Assembly: GCA_030591195.1 (NCBI GenBank)
Contig: JAUVBO010000072.1
Location: forward strand, 1 to 8,426
Direction: 5' to 3'
Origin: Pseudomonadota bacterium
Lineage (GTDB): Bacteria > Myxococcota > Polyangia > GCA-2747355 > JACKDQ01
DNA length: 8,426 bases
The notes under the pieces were generated by a model. The model was not told the DNA's origin, did not search any database, and worked only from the letters and a program-made list of their open reading frames with translations. The position numbers and the translations under genes were made by a program. Positions 1 to 5,569 of this stretch are shown piece by piece; position 1 is the stretch's first letter; each line of letters begins with the position of its first letter.

Positions 1-631
1 GCTCGAGGATTCCCGCCTTGAGGAACTGCACCGCGTCGCCCGAGTCGGGCTGCAGCACCAGGCAAGTGGTGTCGGCGAGGCGGGCGACGTCGAACTCGCC
101 CTGTCCCACGCCCACGGTCTCGACCAGCACCCGGTCGAAGGCGCTGATCAGCACCTGGACCATCAGGTAGGCCACCGGCGACAGCCCGCCCTGCTCGCCA
201 CGACAGGCGATGGAGCGGACGAAGAGGCCATCGTCGGCCTCGTCGCCCCGGGCGATGCGAACCCGGTCGCCGAGCAGGGCGCCGCCGCTGAGCGGGCTGG
301 AGGGGTCGACGGCCAGCACGCCGATCCGTTGCCCCTTGCTGCGGAGGTTACGGACCAGCGCCGCCACCAGCGACGACTTGCCGACGCCCGGCGCGCCGGT
401 GATGCCGATCAGGTGTCCGCTGGGCCGAGCGCAGGCGTCGTCGGTGATCGCGTGTCCCGCCAGCCGCTCGCGGGGTAGCGCCGCGAGCAGGGCGCTGACC
501 GCGGCGGTGTCGCCAGCGCCCGGTCGCCAGGCCTCGAGCAGGTTGAGCGCGCGGGCCACTGCTGCCCGCTCGCCCCGCGCGACGGCGCCTGCGATCTGTC
601 CGGCGATGGTGGCGGTAACTGGGACGATCAT
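1..631 (-). CDS. meaB: MeaB/ArgK-type GTPase, methylmalonyl-CoA mutase chaperone (3' part cut by window edge)
   Basis: The 210 visible residues form the N-terminal part of a G3E-family P-loop GTPase. MeaB proteins bind adenosylcobalamin-dependent methylmalonyl-CoA mutase in the cytoplasm, gate cofactor loading and protect the enzyme from inactivation. An alpha-helical N-terminal region leads to the Walker A loop GAPGVGKSS (residues 79-87). Next come VDPSSPLSGGALLGDR (108-123), the family's metal and switch segment, RSIACRGEQGGL (139-150), and ETVGVGQGE (171-179) with the following ADTT, which are hallmark MeaB strings. The NKxD guanine-specificity motif and dimerisation arm would lie beyond the left edge. 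The ATG at 631 is well defined because an in-frame TAA lies 9 bases upstream (643-641). No Shine-Dalgarno sequence precedes it, and a TATAAC box ends 8 bases before the ATG, so the mRNA may be leaderless. No mutase gene is visible here. The family call is secure; the mutase partner is inferred. Confidence 0.93.
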   Translation of the reverse strand, partial: MIVPVTATIAGQIAGAVARGERAAVARALNLLEAWRPGAGDTAAVSALLAALPRERLAGHAITDDACARPSGHLIGITGAPGVGKSSLVAALVRNLRSKGQRIGVLAVDPSSPLSGGALLGDRVRIARGDEADDGLFVRSIACRGEQGGLSPVAYLMVQVLISAFDRVLVETVGVGQGEFDVARLADTTCLVLQPDSGDAVQFLKAGILE

Positions 632-639
632 CGGACGCT

Positions 640-655
640 GTTATAATCGATCGAT
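640..655. promoter_or_regulatory. Divergent promoter region with TATAAT box and 10-base palindrome
   Basis: The 74-base spacer between meaB (minus) and the small membrane-protein gene (plus) holds a plus-strand TATAAT at 642-647. It overlaps a minus-strand TATAAC (645-640). The perfect palindrome ATCGATCGAT (646-655) adjoins the boxes. No good -35 hexamer is seen at the expected distance for either direction (CTGGGA at 619-624 for the plus strand). In this GC-rich sequence an exact -10 hexamer in a divergent gap is suggestive. A plus-strand start about 7 bases downstream would fall at A654, the first base of a 14-codon ORF (654-698) that stops 7 bases before the next gene. The promoter call is moderate; the short ORF may be chance. 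Confidence 0.45.
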
Positions 656-705
656 GTCAGCGAAGCGACCGCCGGTCGCCCGCGGCGCGATCGAGTGAAG
701 CGACG

Positions 706-1110
706 ATGAGCTGTGACGACAGCGACAGCGACAACGGCGACGGCACGGGTGCCGACGACGGCAGCGTGACGGTCGGCAGCACCACCAGCACCTCGTCGAG
801 CCGCCGCTATCTGGTCAACGGTCAGGAGTACGGTAGCCTCGAAGAGATGCCGCCGGACGTGCGGCGAATCATCGAGGAGACCCAGCACCTCTTCACCGAC
901 GACGTGGGGAGCGGCGGCCCCCCCGGTGGGGCTCAGGTCGAGGCCCTGACGACCACGACCTCCAGCGGCCGCAGCGACGATCGGCGCCCGGTGTCCGGCG
1001 CTGGTGCAGGGCGAGGCCGGCCGTCGGGGGGGGGAGCCCCGGCCTGGATCGTGGCCCTCGTGGCCCTGGCCGTCGTTGGCCTCGGCCTGGCGGTGCTGCT
1101 GCTGCGCTGA
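706..1110 (+). CDS. Small tail-anchored membrane protein of unknown function with 'YxVNGxxYxSLEEMPPxVR' motif
   Basis: I do not recognise a function for this 134-residue protein. Three parts are visible. Residues 1-34 are low-complexity and rich in Asp, Ser, Gly and Thr. Residues 35-58 form a conserved-looking amphipathic motif, YLVNGQEYGSLEEMPPDVRR, followed by a short helix. Residues 70-112 are a Gly/Ser/Arg-rich linker before one hydrophobic helix (about 113-133) that ends at the C-terminal Arg. There is no N-terminal signal, so the likely topology is a cytoplasmic domain tail-anchored in the inner membrane. I have the impression that the VNG...SLEEMPP motif recurs in small bacterial proteins of unknown role, which would need a search. 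The ATG at 706 has only a weak purine-rich upstream stretch, so a start further downstream in the acidic leader is possible. The gene contains C7 (918-924) and G9 (1026-1034) tracts. It converges on the lipoprotein gene with a 25-base gap. Confidence 0.7.
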   Translation: MSCDDSDSDNGDGTGADDGSVTVGSTTSTSSSRRYLVNGQEYGSLEEMPPDVRRIIEETQHLFTDDVGSGGPPGGAQVEALTTTTSSGRSDDRRPVSGAGAGRGRPSGGGAPAWIVALVALAVVGLGLAVLLLR

Positions 1111-1135
1111 GCGCGACTCGTGGCGAGCTCTGGGG

Positions 1136-2338
1136 TCAGGGCAGGAACGGGTTGAACAGGTAGGTCTGCGAGATCGTTCCCGGCACGCTGACGTGGGTCG
1201 CGAGCGCCTTGGCCGGGCGGAAGAAGAAGTCACCCCGGTAGACCGGGCCATCGTCCGGGTCGTCCCAGGCCCACGGCGGGTTGGCCTTGTCGTCGTCGTA
1301 GGTGTCGCCGTCGAAGGCCATCGGGTAGGTCACTCCATCGTAGGTGAAGGTCTTGTCGTAGGTGCAGCCCGAGTCGCAGATGTCGCTGCGCCGGTTCCAG
1401 AGGTTGTACTGCAGCGAGCGCAGCGAGTAGCCCACGTCGCGGTCGTTGCCCGAGCTCGGCGTCTCGGCGACGCCCTTGTAGCGATAGACGATCCCGTCGT
1501 CGCCGCCGAACGAGGGCGGTGTCCCGTCCATCGGGTGCTCGCAGTGGCCGTCTTCGGAATGGTACAGGGCGCAGACCCCGTGGCCCTTGGACTCGACGTA
1601 GACCTCGGGGTGGCTGCCGCCTTCGAAGGTGACCTTGATCCCCTTTTCGAGTCGGCCGCTCTTCTTGATGATCGCCGGGTTGTTGGCGTAGATGTGGAGC
1701 TGGTTGTGGGCCTCGGTGTAGAGCACCTCGAAGGTCCCGTAGGTGGCGCTGCTCTTGCGCACCACCACCATCGTCCCCTCCATGTCGTTCTCGTGGCAGG
1801 GCCGCGAGAGGTTCCAGGGGGTGCAGTCCTTGGCCCAGTCCCGCGGGTGGAAGTTGGCGTAGAGGATGAACCAGTGGGTCTTGGTCTCGACCACCGAGTA
1901 GTAGATCACCGCGCCGAGGTTGGCCTTGGTGGTCTCGAGGTTCTCCCAGTTGTTGTCCGAGCGCTTGTCGCCGTCGAAGTCGAAGGCGGTGAAGTAGTCG
2001 GCCTCGTACTTGCGGTCATCGGTGTCGTGGTACCAGACCGGCGCCCAGTGCTTGGCGAGCTCGAAGCGGGTCGGTCCGGACGGCGTCGGCGGTGGTGTCG
2101 GTGGCGCCGGCGGTTCGGTGGCTGGCTCCTCGGGCTCGGGTGGATCCACCTGGCCGCTGTCGGTCCCTGGTGGCAGCCCCGCGTCAGCGGCGGGGCCGCT
2201 GCCGTCCACCTCCAGCGACAGGTCAGGCCAGACGAAGCCGTCGGCGCCAGGGACGATGTCTTCGGTCCCGTCGCTGCTGCCACAGCCCGCGGCACAGAGC
2301 GCCAGCGCCAGGATGATCTCGAGTTTCCGATAGCTCAC
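1136..2338 (-). CDS. Secreted lipoprotein of unknown function with Asp-rich loop and six cysteines
   Basis: From the GTG at 2338 this reads as 400 residues. Residues 1-19 form a lipoprotein signal: charged MSYRK, then hydrophobic IILALALCAAG with Cys19 as the lipidation site, so the protein should be exported and membrane-anchored. Residues 20-90 are an acidic, Gly- and Pro-rich linker. The folded part (about 92-400) contains HWAPVWYHDTD, ADYFTAFDFDGDKRSDNNWENL (a Ca-binding-like DxDGDxxxD loop at 120-128), YYSVVETKTHWFILYANFHPRDW (146-168), HENDMEG (182-188), THE-like TEAHNQLHIY (208-217) and GSHPEVYVESKGHG (241-254). Mature cysteines 172/181, 256/266 and 321/325 are close pairs, consistent with disulphides. 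The HPxVYVExxGHG stretch recalls VPS62/DUF946-like proteins, at low confidence. The GTG start is chosen because it puts the signal at the N-terminus; the frame is open upstream to an ATG at 2458. No good ribosome-binding site is visible. No enzymatic role can be assigned. Confidence 0.82.
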   Translation of the reverse strand: MSYRKLEIILALALCAAGCGSSDGTEDIVPGADGFVWPDLSLEVDGSGPAADAGLPPGTDSGQVDPPEPEEPATEPPAPPTPPPTPSGPTRFELAKHWAPVWYHDTDDRKYEADYFTAFDFDGDKRSDNNWENLETTKANLGAVIYYSVVETKTHWFILYANFHPRDWAKDCTPWNLSRPCHENDMEGTMVVVRKSSATYGTFEVLYTEAHNQLHIYANNPAIIKKSGRLEKGIKVTFEGGSHPEVYVESKGHGVCALYHSEDGHCEHPMDGTPPSFGGDDGIVYRYKGVAETPSSGNDRDVGYSLRSLQYNLWNRRSDICDSGCTYDKTFTYDGVTYPMAFDGDTYDDDKANPPWAWDDPDDGPVYRGDFFFRPAKALATHVSVPGTISQTYLFNPFLP

Positions 2339-2419
2339 GTTGGGTGATGACAGCAAGTGGCAGGCCAGCGAGTGCGCTGATCGAATCGTTGTTATTTCAA
2401 TGCTTTGCGCGATACGACC

Positions 2420-2437
2420 GACCGGTGGTGGCCGGTC
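2420..2437. repeat. Inverted repeat, 6-base stem GACCGG/CCGGTC with 6-base loop
   Basis: GACCGG (2420-2425) and CCGGTC (2432-2437) are perfect complements separated by TGGTGG. The repeat lies 82 bases upstream of the lipoprotein GTG and just beyond the larger hairpin at 2450-2475 in the same gap. It could be a secondary structure in the lipoprotein leader or an operator. Given the GC content, chance is a real alternative. Confidence 0.35.
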
Positions 2438-2449
2438 CAGCTGCCGCTC

Positions 2450-2475
2450 GAGCTGCAAACTGGTGTTTGCAGCTC
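2450..2475. repeat. Perfect 11-base-stem hairpin with TGGT loop
   Basis: GAGCTGCAAAC (2450-2460) and GTTTGCAGCTC (2465-2475) are exact reverse complements around a 4-base loop. This is the strongest inverted repeat in the window. Neither strand has a following T-run, so it is not a textbook intrinsic terminator. On the minus strand it lies 45 bases past the kinase stop codon and 112 bases before the lipoprotein GTG. It could insulate the two genes, stabilise the 3' end of the upstream transcript, or be a regulator's operator. Confidence 0.6.
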
Positions 2476-2499
2476 AATCCTTGAGCCGCGCGTGACAGT

Positions 2500-2522
2500 A
2501 AGAAAATGAGCGGCCGAGCTCA
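2500..2522 (-). terminator. Candidate intrinsic terminator overlapping the kinase stop codon
   Basis: Read on the minus strand, TGAGC (2522-2518) pairs with GCTCA (2511-2507) around a TCGGCC loop, followed directly by TTTTCTT (2506-2500). The first stem bases are the TGA stop of the kinase gene. The order of short GC-containing stem and then U-tract fits a Rho-independent terminator for the metK-cyclophilin-kinase strand. The stem is only 5 bases, so efficiency may be modest; the 11-base hairpin further downstream may back it up. Confidence 0.5.
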
Positions 2523-3572
2523 GAGGGCGGTCAGCTCGGGCATTCGCTGGTGGACCTGCTGGGCGAGGTGAAGCTGGGAGCGGGCGCGGGCGAGGTTGTG
2601 GTCGGTGGCCGAGGCGAAGCGCTGGCGGTCCCAGCCGAAGTAGCGCTCCTCGAGGGCGTCGGTGCAGAAGCGAGCGGCGAGCTCGAGGGCGATCACCTCT
2701 ACGGCGGGCGGGATCGCCGCGCGCTCGGCCGCTGTCGGCAGGGCGCCGATGGCCTCGGTCCAGCCGGTCAGGGTGGCGCGGTAGAAGTCGACCTCGAAGG
2801 GCCCCTGCTGCTCCTCGCCGAGGGGGCTGCACCACGAGCGCAGGGCGTCGCCGAGCTCGACGGCCAGGGGCATCCGTCCGATGGTGTCGAGATCCACCAG
2901 GCAGCGCGCTCGGCCATCGGCAGCGAAGATCACGTTGCTGATCTTCGGATCGCCGTGGACCACGCGCTCGGGCAGGCTCTCGGGCAGTCGCAGCTTGGCG
3001 GCCAGCTCGAGGATCGTCAGGCCGACGGGCTCGATCTGCGGGTAGGCGCGGTGGGCGCCGGCGTGCCGCTCGAGCGCCAGCCCCAGCCGCCGCAGGTGAG
3101 CGGCGGTGTCGTGCACGCCGAGCCGTCGGTGTCGGAAGACGTGGTCGAAGTCCCACAGCGCCCGGTGGAACCGCCCGAGCAGCGCGCCAGCCTCGCGGCA
3201 GCGCGCGGCCGAGTCGACCCGTTCGATCGTCTCGCCAGCGACATGGGTCAGCAGGCGCCAGACGGGGCCATCGCCGTCCGGGTGGTGGTGCAGCGCACCC
3301 TCGGTGGTGGGCACCAGCCGCGGCGTGGTCTGGCCGGCCGCCTCGAGCTGGCGGGTCAGCGCGTCGATGTCCTGATCGAGCTCGGGGCCGAAGATCGGGC
3401 TCAGCCGCTGGAGCACGAGCCGTGCCCCACCGGTCTCGACCAGGAAGGTGCGGTTGATGTGCCCGGCCGTGATCGCGGTGCAGACCGTGTCCGGTCCGGC
3501 GAGGGACCAGGCCCCGAGCGCTGCCTCGACGGCTGGTCGCTCTTCGGCTGTGATCTGCTCGTCGCCCGCCAT
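2520..3572 (-). CDS. NahK-like phosphotransferase (APH/choline kinase fold small-molecule or sugar kinase)
   Basis: This 350-residue cytosolic protein has the bilobal phosphotransferase fold. The N-terminal glycine-rich/beta region has GHINRTFLVETG (37-48) and RLVLQRLSPIFGPELDQDI (51-69). These match the 'GHIN.T..V......LQR.N..VF..P' signature of the N-acetylhexosamine 1-kinase (NahK) branch rather than antibiotic kinases. The catalytic loop is HGDPKISN (206-213), with Asp208 as base and Asn213 as metal ligand. The metal-binding DLDT (227-230) replaces DFG, followed by ELGDALRSW (239-247). RFCTDALEERYF (301-312) and NLARARSQL (326-334) near the C-terminus also fit that branch. Family members phosphorylate amino sugars at C1 or related alcohols; the substrate here is not inferable. 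The gene lies 49 bases after the cyclophilin stop, probably cotranscribed, with a GGGG stretch upstream of the ATG as a possible ribosome-binding site. Bifidobacterial NahK has HNDTK, so the HGDPK variant may reflect another substrate. Confidence 0.85.
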   Translation of the reverse strand: MAGDEQITAEERPAVEAALGAWSLAGPDTVCTAITAGHINRTFLVETGGARLVLQRLSPIFGPELDQDIDALTRQLEAAGQTTPRLVPTTEGALHHHPDGDGPVWRLLTHVAGETIERVDSAARCREAGALLGRFHRALWDFDHVFRHRRLGVHDTAAHLRRLGLALERHAGAHRAYPQIEPVGLTILELAAKLRLPESLPERVVHGDPKISNVIFAADGRARCLVDLDTIGRMPLAVELGDALRSWCSPLGEEQQGPFEVDFYRATLTGWTEAIGALPTAAERAAIPPAVEVIALELAARFCTDALEERYFGWDRQRFASATDHNLARARSQLHLAQQVHQRMPELTAL

Positions 3573-3621
3573 CGGTTCGCCCCGCGATCGGATCGCCCCG
3601 TTGCGGAGCGGGGAGCGACCC

Positions 3622-4137
3622 CTACTCGTTGACGGTGATCTTGATCATCTGCACCGGGGTCTTCGGCCGGTCGCCGTGGCCGGTGGGCGTGGTCTCGATC
3701 TTTTTCACCACGTCCATCCCGTCGGTCACTCGCCCGAAGACCGGGTGCTTCGACGCACCACCCGAGAACCAGTCGAGGTTCTGGTTGTGCACGGTGTTGA
3801 TGAAGAACTGGCAGCTGCCGCTGTTCGGCTGGCCGGTGTTGGCCATCGACAGTGTGCCTGGCTCGTTGGAGAGCTTGGCCTCTGGCGGGTGCTCGTCGGT
3901 GATGCAGCCGTCGGGGCCGTTGCCGGTGCCCGCCCGCGCGCTGTTGGCGTCGCGGCTGTGGGGGCAACCGAACTGGATCATGAAGTTGTTGATCACCCGA
4001 TGAAAGTGCAGCCCATCGTAAAAGCCGCTCTTGGCGAGGGTGATGAAGTTGCCCGCCGTGGTCGGCATCTTGTCGACGTACAGCTCGGCGGTGAAGTTGC
4101 CCAGAGATGTTTCGAATGTCGCTGTCGGGTTGGCCAT
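3622..4137 (-). CDS. Cyclophilin-type peptidyl-prolyl cis-trans isomerase
   Basis: This is a single-domain cyclophilin of 171 residues, a normal length. It catalyses cis-trans isomerisation of Xaa-Pro bonds during protein folding and, lacking a signal peptide, should be cytosolic. Key elements are visible: TTAGNF (26-31), [11 protein letters not shown] (45-55) with catalytic Arg47 and active-site Phe52, Met53 and Gln55, GTLSMANTG (94-102), CQFFIN (109-114), and [14 protein letters not shown] (131-144). Compared with short bacterial PpiB proteins it has a longer [15 protein letters not shown] loop (58-71) and an [12 protein letters not shown] loop (121-132). The gene lies 94 bases downstream of metK on the same strand and 49 bases upstream of the kinase. 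No Shine-Dalgarno sequence precedes the ATG. A GATATT box 9 bases before it may mark a separate, leaderless promoter, so cotranscription with metK is possible but not certain. Confidence 0.94.
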   Translation of the reverse strand: MANPTATFETSLGNFTAELYVDKMPTTAGNFITLAKSGFYDGLHFHRVINNFMIQFGCPHSRDANSARAGTGNGPDGCITDEHPPEAKLSNEPGTLSMANTGQPNSGSCQFFINTVHNQNLDWFSGGASKHPVFGRVTDGMDVVKKIETTPTGHGDRPKTPVQMIKITVNE

Positions 4138-4231
4138 GGCGGCAGGAATATCACGAATCCCCGCGCAGGTCGAACGCTCTGGCGTCGGAGCCTTGGTCGT
4201 CAGGAGCCTCGCCTGCGATCCGGCTTGCGAG

Positions 4232-5395
4232 CTACTTGATCGCCTGCTTCAGCGCCTCGACCTTGTCGGTGCGCTCCCAGGTGAACTCGCGGACCTCCTG
4301 CCGGCCGAAGTGCCCGTAGGCGGCGGTCTGGCGGTAGATCGGGCGCAGCAGGCGGAGGTCCGCGATCAGCGCCCGGGGGCGGCAGTCGAAGACCTCACGG
4401 ACGGCGGCGGCGATCTTGTCCTCGGGGACGGTGTTGGTGCCGAAGGTGTGGACCAGCAGCGACACCGGCTCGGCCACGCCGATGGCGTAGGCCAGCTGGA
4501 CCTCGGCGGCCGTGGCCAGCTTGGCGGCGACGATGTTCTTGGCGATGTAGCGGGCGTAGTAGGCCGCCGAGCGGTCGACCTTGCTCGGGTCCTTGCCCGA
4601 GAAGCAGCCGCCGCCGTGGCGGCTCCAGCCGCCGTAGGTGTCGACGATGATCTTGCGCCCGGTGAGGCCGCTGTCGCCCTGGGGCCCGCCGACGACGAAG
4701 CGGCCGGTGGGGTTGATGTAGAACTTGGTCTCCTCGCCGATCATCTCCGCCGGCACGACCTGCTTGACCACCTCCTCCATCACCGCCTCCTTGAGCTGGG
4801 CGTGGGTGACGTCGGGCGTGTGCTGGGTCGAGATCACCACCGCGTCGACGGCGACGGGCTTGTCGTCCTCGTAGCGGACGCTGACCTGGCTCTTGCCGTC
4901 GGGCCAGATGAAGGGCAGCTTGCCGCTCTTGCGCAGCTCGGTGAGCCGCTGGACCAGCCGGTGGGCGAGCATGATCGGCATCGGCATCAGCTCGGGGGTC
5001 TGATCGCAGGCGAAGCCGAACATCATCCCCTGGTCGCCGGCGCCCTGCTCCTTGCTGTAGACGCCGTGCCCGTCGACACCGAGGGCGATGTCGCCGCTCT
5101 GCTGCTCGATCGCCGCCAGCACCGCGCAGGTGCCGAAGTCGAAGCCCATCTCGCTGCTCCGGTAGCCGATGTCCTCCACCGTCCGGCGGACGATGGTCGG
5201 CATGTCGACATAGGTCTTGGTGGTGATCTCGCCGGCGATGATGACGAAGCCGGTCTTGACCAGCGTCTCGCAGGCGACGCGGCAATCGGGGTCGGCGGTG
5301 ATGATCGCGTCGAGGATCGCGTCGGAGATCTGATCGCAGATCTTGTCCGGATGACCCTCGGTGACCGATTCGGAGGTGAAGATGAAGTTGGCCAT
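4232..5395 (-). CDS. metK: S-adenosylmethionine synthetase (methionine adenosyltransferase)
   Basis: MetK makes S-adenosylmethionine from methionine and ATP, releasing phosphate and pyrophosphate, as a cytosolic homotetramer. The 387 residues match the usual length (E. coli 384). N-terminal [13 protein letters not shown] (6-18) contains the catalytic His15. The hexapeptide-type signature [12 protein letters not shown] (118-129) and the phosphate-binding [16 protein letters not shown] (261-276) are present, as are [22 protein letters not shown] (227-248) and the C-terminal GHFGR (361-365). The residue after the glycine triplet is Cys where Ala is common. The frame is open upstream to 5542, but the ATG at 5395 gives the family N-terminus and has GGGGAC 8 bases upstream. 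An in-frame ATG at 5431 overlaps the promoter -10 box and is unlikely to be used. Transcription should start near 5420 from the consensus promoter, giving a leader of about 25 bases. Cyclophilin and kinase genes follow downstream. Confidence 0.98.
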   Translation of the reverse strand: MANFIFTSESVTEGHPDKICDQISDAILDAIITADPDCRVACETLVKTGFVIIAGEITTKTYVDMPTIVRRTVEDIGYRSSEMGFDFGTCAVLAAIEQQSGDIALGVDGHGVYSKEQGAGDQGMMFGFACDQTPELMPMPIMLAHRLVQRLTELRKSGKLPFIWPDGKSQVSVRYEDDKPVAVDAVVISTQHTPDVTHAQLKEAVMEEVVKQVVPAEMIGEETKFYINPTGRFVVGGPQGDSGLTGRKIIVDTYGGWSRHGGGCFSGKDPSKVDRSAAYYARYIAKNIVAAKLATAAEVQLAYAIGVAEPVSLLVHTFGTNTVPEDKIAAAVREVFDCRPRALIADLRLLRPIYRQTAAYGHFGRQEVREFTWERTDKVEALKQAIK

Positions 5396-5415
5396 TGCCT
5401 TAGTCCCCAGGAAAA

Positions 5416-5429
5416 AATGAGCGCTCATT
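5416..5429. promoter_or_regulatory. Perfect 14-base palindrome, candidate operator at the metK start point
   Basis: AATGAGCGCTCATT is its own reverse complement across all 14 bases. It overlaps the last three bases of the metK -10 box and covers the predicted start point near 5420. Binding here would block polymerase. This placement and symmetry are typical of dimeric winged-helix or TetR-like repressors. SahR/SamR ArsR-family regulators are known to control SAM-cycle genes in Proteobacteria, but I cannot match this sequence to a specific motif. Confidence 0.6.
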
Positions 5430-5454
5430 ATAGGATTGGGCGATCGGTTGTCAA
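5427..5454 (-). promoter_or_regulatory. Consensus sigma-70 promoter of metK
   Basis: On the minus strand TTGACA (5454-5449) and TATAAT (5432-5427) are exact consensus hexamers separated by 16 bases. Predicted initiation near 5420 lies about 25 bases before the metK ATG. An exact match to both hexamers is very unlikely by chance in this GC-rich sequence, so this is the best-supported promoter in the window. The short leader leaves no space for a riboswitch aptamer. Confidence 0.85.
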
Positions 5455-5455
5455 C

Positions 5456-5493
5456 GCGGGCTCCCGGGCCTGGCGCGGGCTCCCGGGCCTGGC
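5456..5493. repeat. Two perfect tandem 19-base repeats abutting the metK -35 box
   Basis: GCGGGCTCCCGGGCCTGGC occurs at 5456-5474 and again, base for base, at 5475-5493. The array begins one base beyond the metK -35 hexamer (5449-5454). Each unit holds a CCCGGG core. It may be a simple replication-slippage duplication or a duplicated activator site, with a 19-base period of nearly two helical turns. Confidence 0.8.
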
Positions 5494-5531
5494 TAACGAT
5501 CGGACGACAAAGGTGAATGACACCGGCGCAG

Positions 5532-5561
5532 TGGACGGGCAACGCCGTTTGGCGTTATGGT
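5532..5561 (+). promoter_or_regulatory. Candidate promoter of the hydro-lyase gene with internal inverted repeat
   Basis: TGGACG (5532-5537) and TATGGT (5556-5561) each match the sigma-70 hexamers at four of six positions with an 18-base spacer. Initiation would fall near 5568, at the ATG of 5570. The spacer contains a perfect inverted repeat, AACGCC (5541-5546) and GGCGTT (5551-5556) around GTTT, placed as an operator would be. The promoter is weak by sequence and the prediction is tentative. Confidence 0.35.
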
Positions 5562-5569
5562 CCCGGTCG

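Noticed and set aside
1004..2347. 447-codon plus-strand open frame opposite the lipoprotein gene
   Set aside because: It is antisense to a gene with a signal peptide, lipobox and coherent domain. Its product is a Val/Gly/Arg-rich low-complexity string, typical of a GC-rich shadow frame.
2502..2512. GAAAATGAGCG near the kinase stop resembles half of the metK palindrome
   Set aside because: Only a half-site matches, it lies at a gene end rather than a promoter, and it is already explained by the terminator stem and T-tract.
3596..3613. CCCCG/CGGGG inverted repeat between cyclophilin and kinase genes
   Set aside because: It has a 5-base GC stem with an 8-base loop and no U-tract. This is expected by chance in GC-rich DNA, and the two genes look cotranscribed.
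2550..3632. 360-codon plus-strand open frame opposite the kinase
   Set aside because: It is a mirror of the kinase codons with no recognisable motif. The minus-strand frame carries the full catalytic set.
4130..4146. Kozak-like GCCGCCATGG at the cyclophilin start
   Set aside because: This is a coincidence of GC-rich sequence; all surrounding genes are bacterial in organisation.
5396..5426. SAM or SAH riboswitch in the metK leader
   Set aside because: The leader from the predicted start is about 25 bases and contains no aptamer-like fold; the promoter position excludes a longer one unless a second promoter exists.
5396..5542. N-terminal extension of MetK from an ATG at 5542 or 5431
   Set aside because: The extension crosses the consensus promoter and palindrome. 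The family N-terminus [13 protein letters not shown] fits the ATG at 5395.
4031..5569. Upstream extension of the hydro-lyase frame across metK to 4031
   Set aside because: The added 500 or so residues are low-complexity and antisense to metK. Homology-like sequence starts only after 5570.
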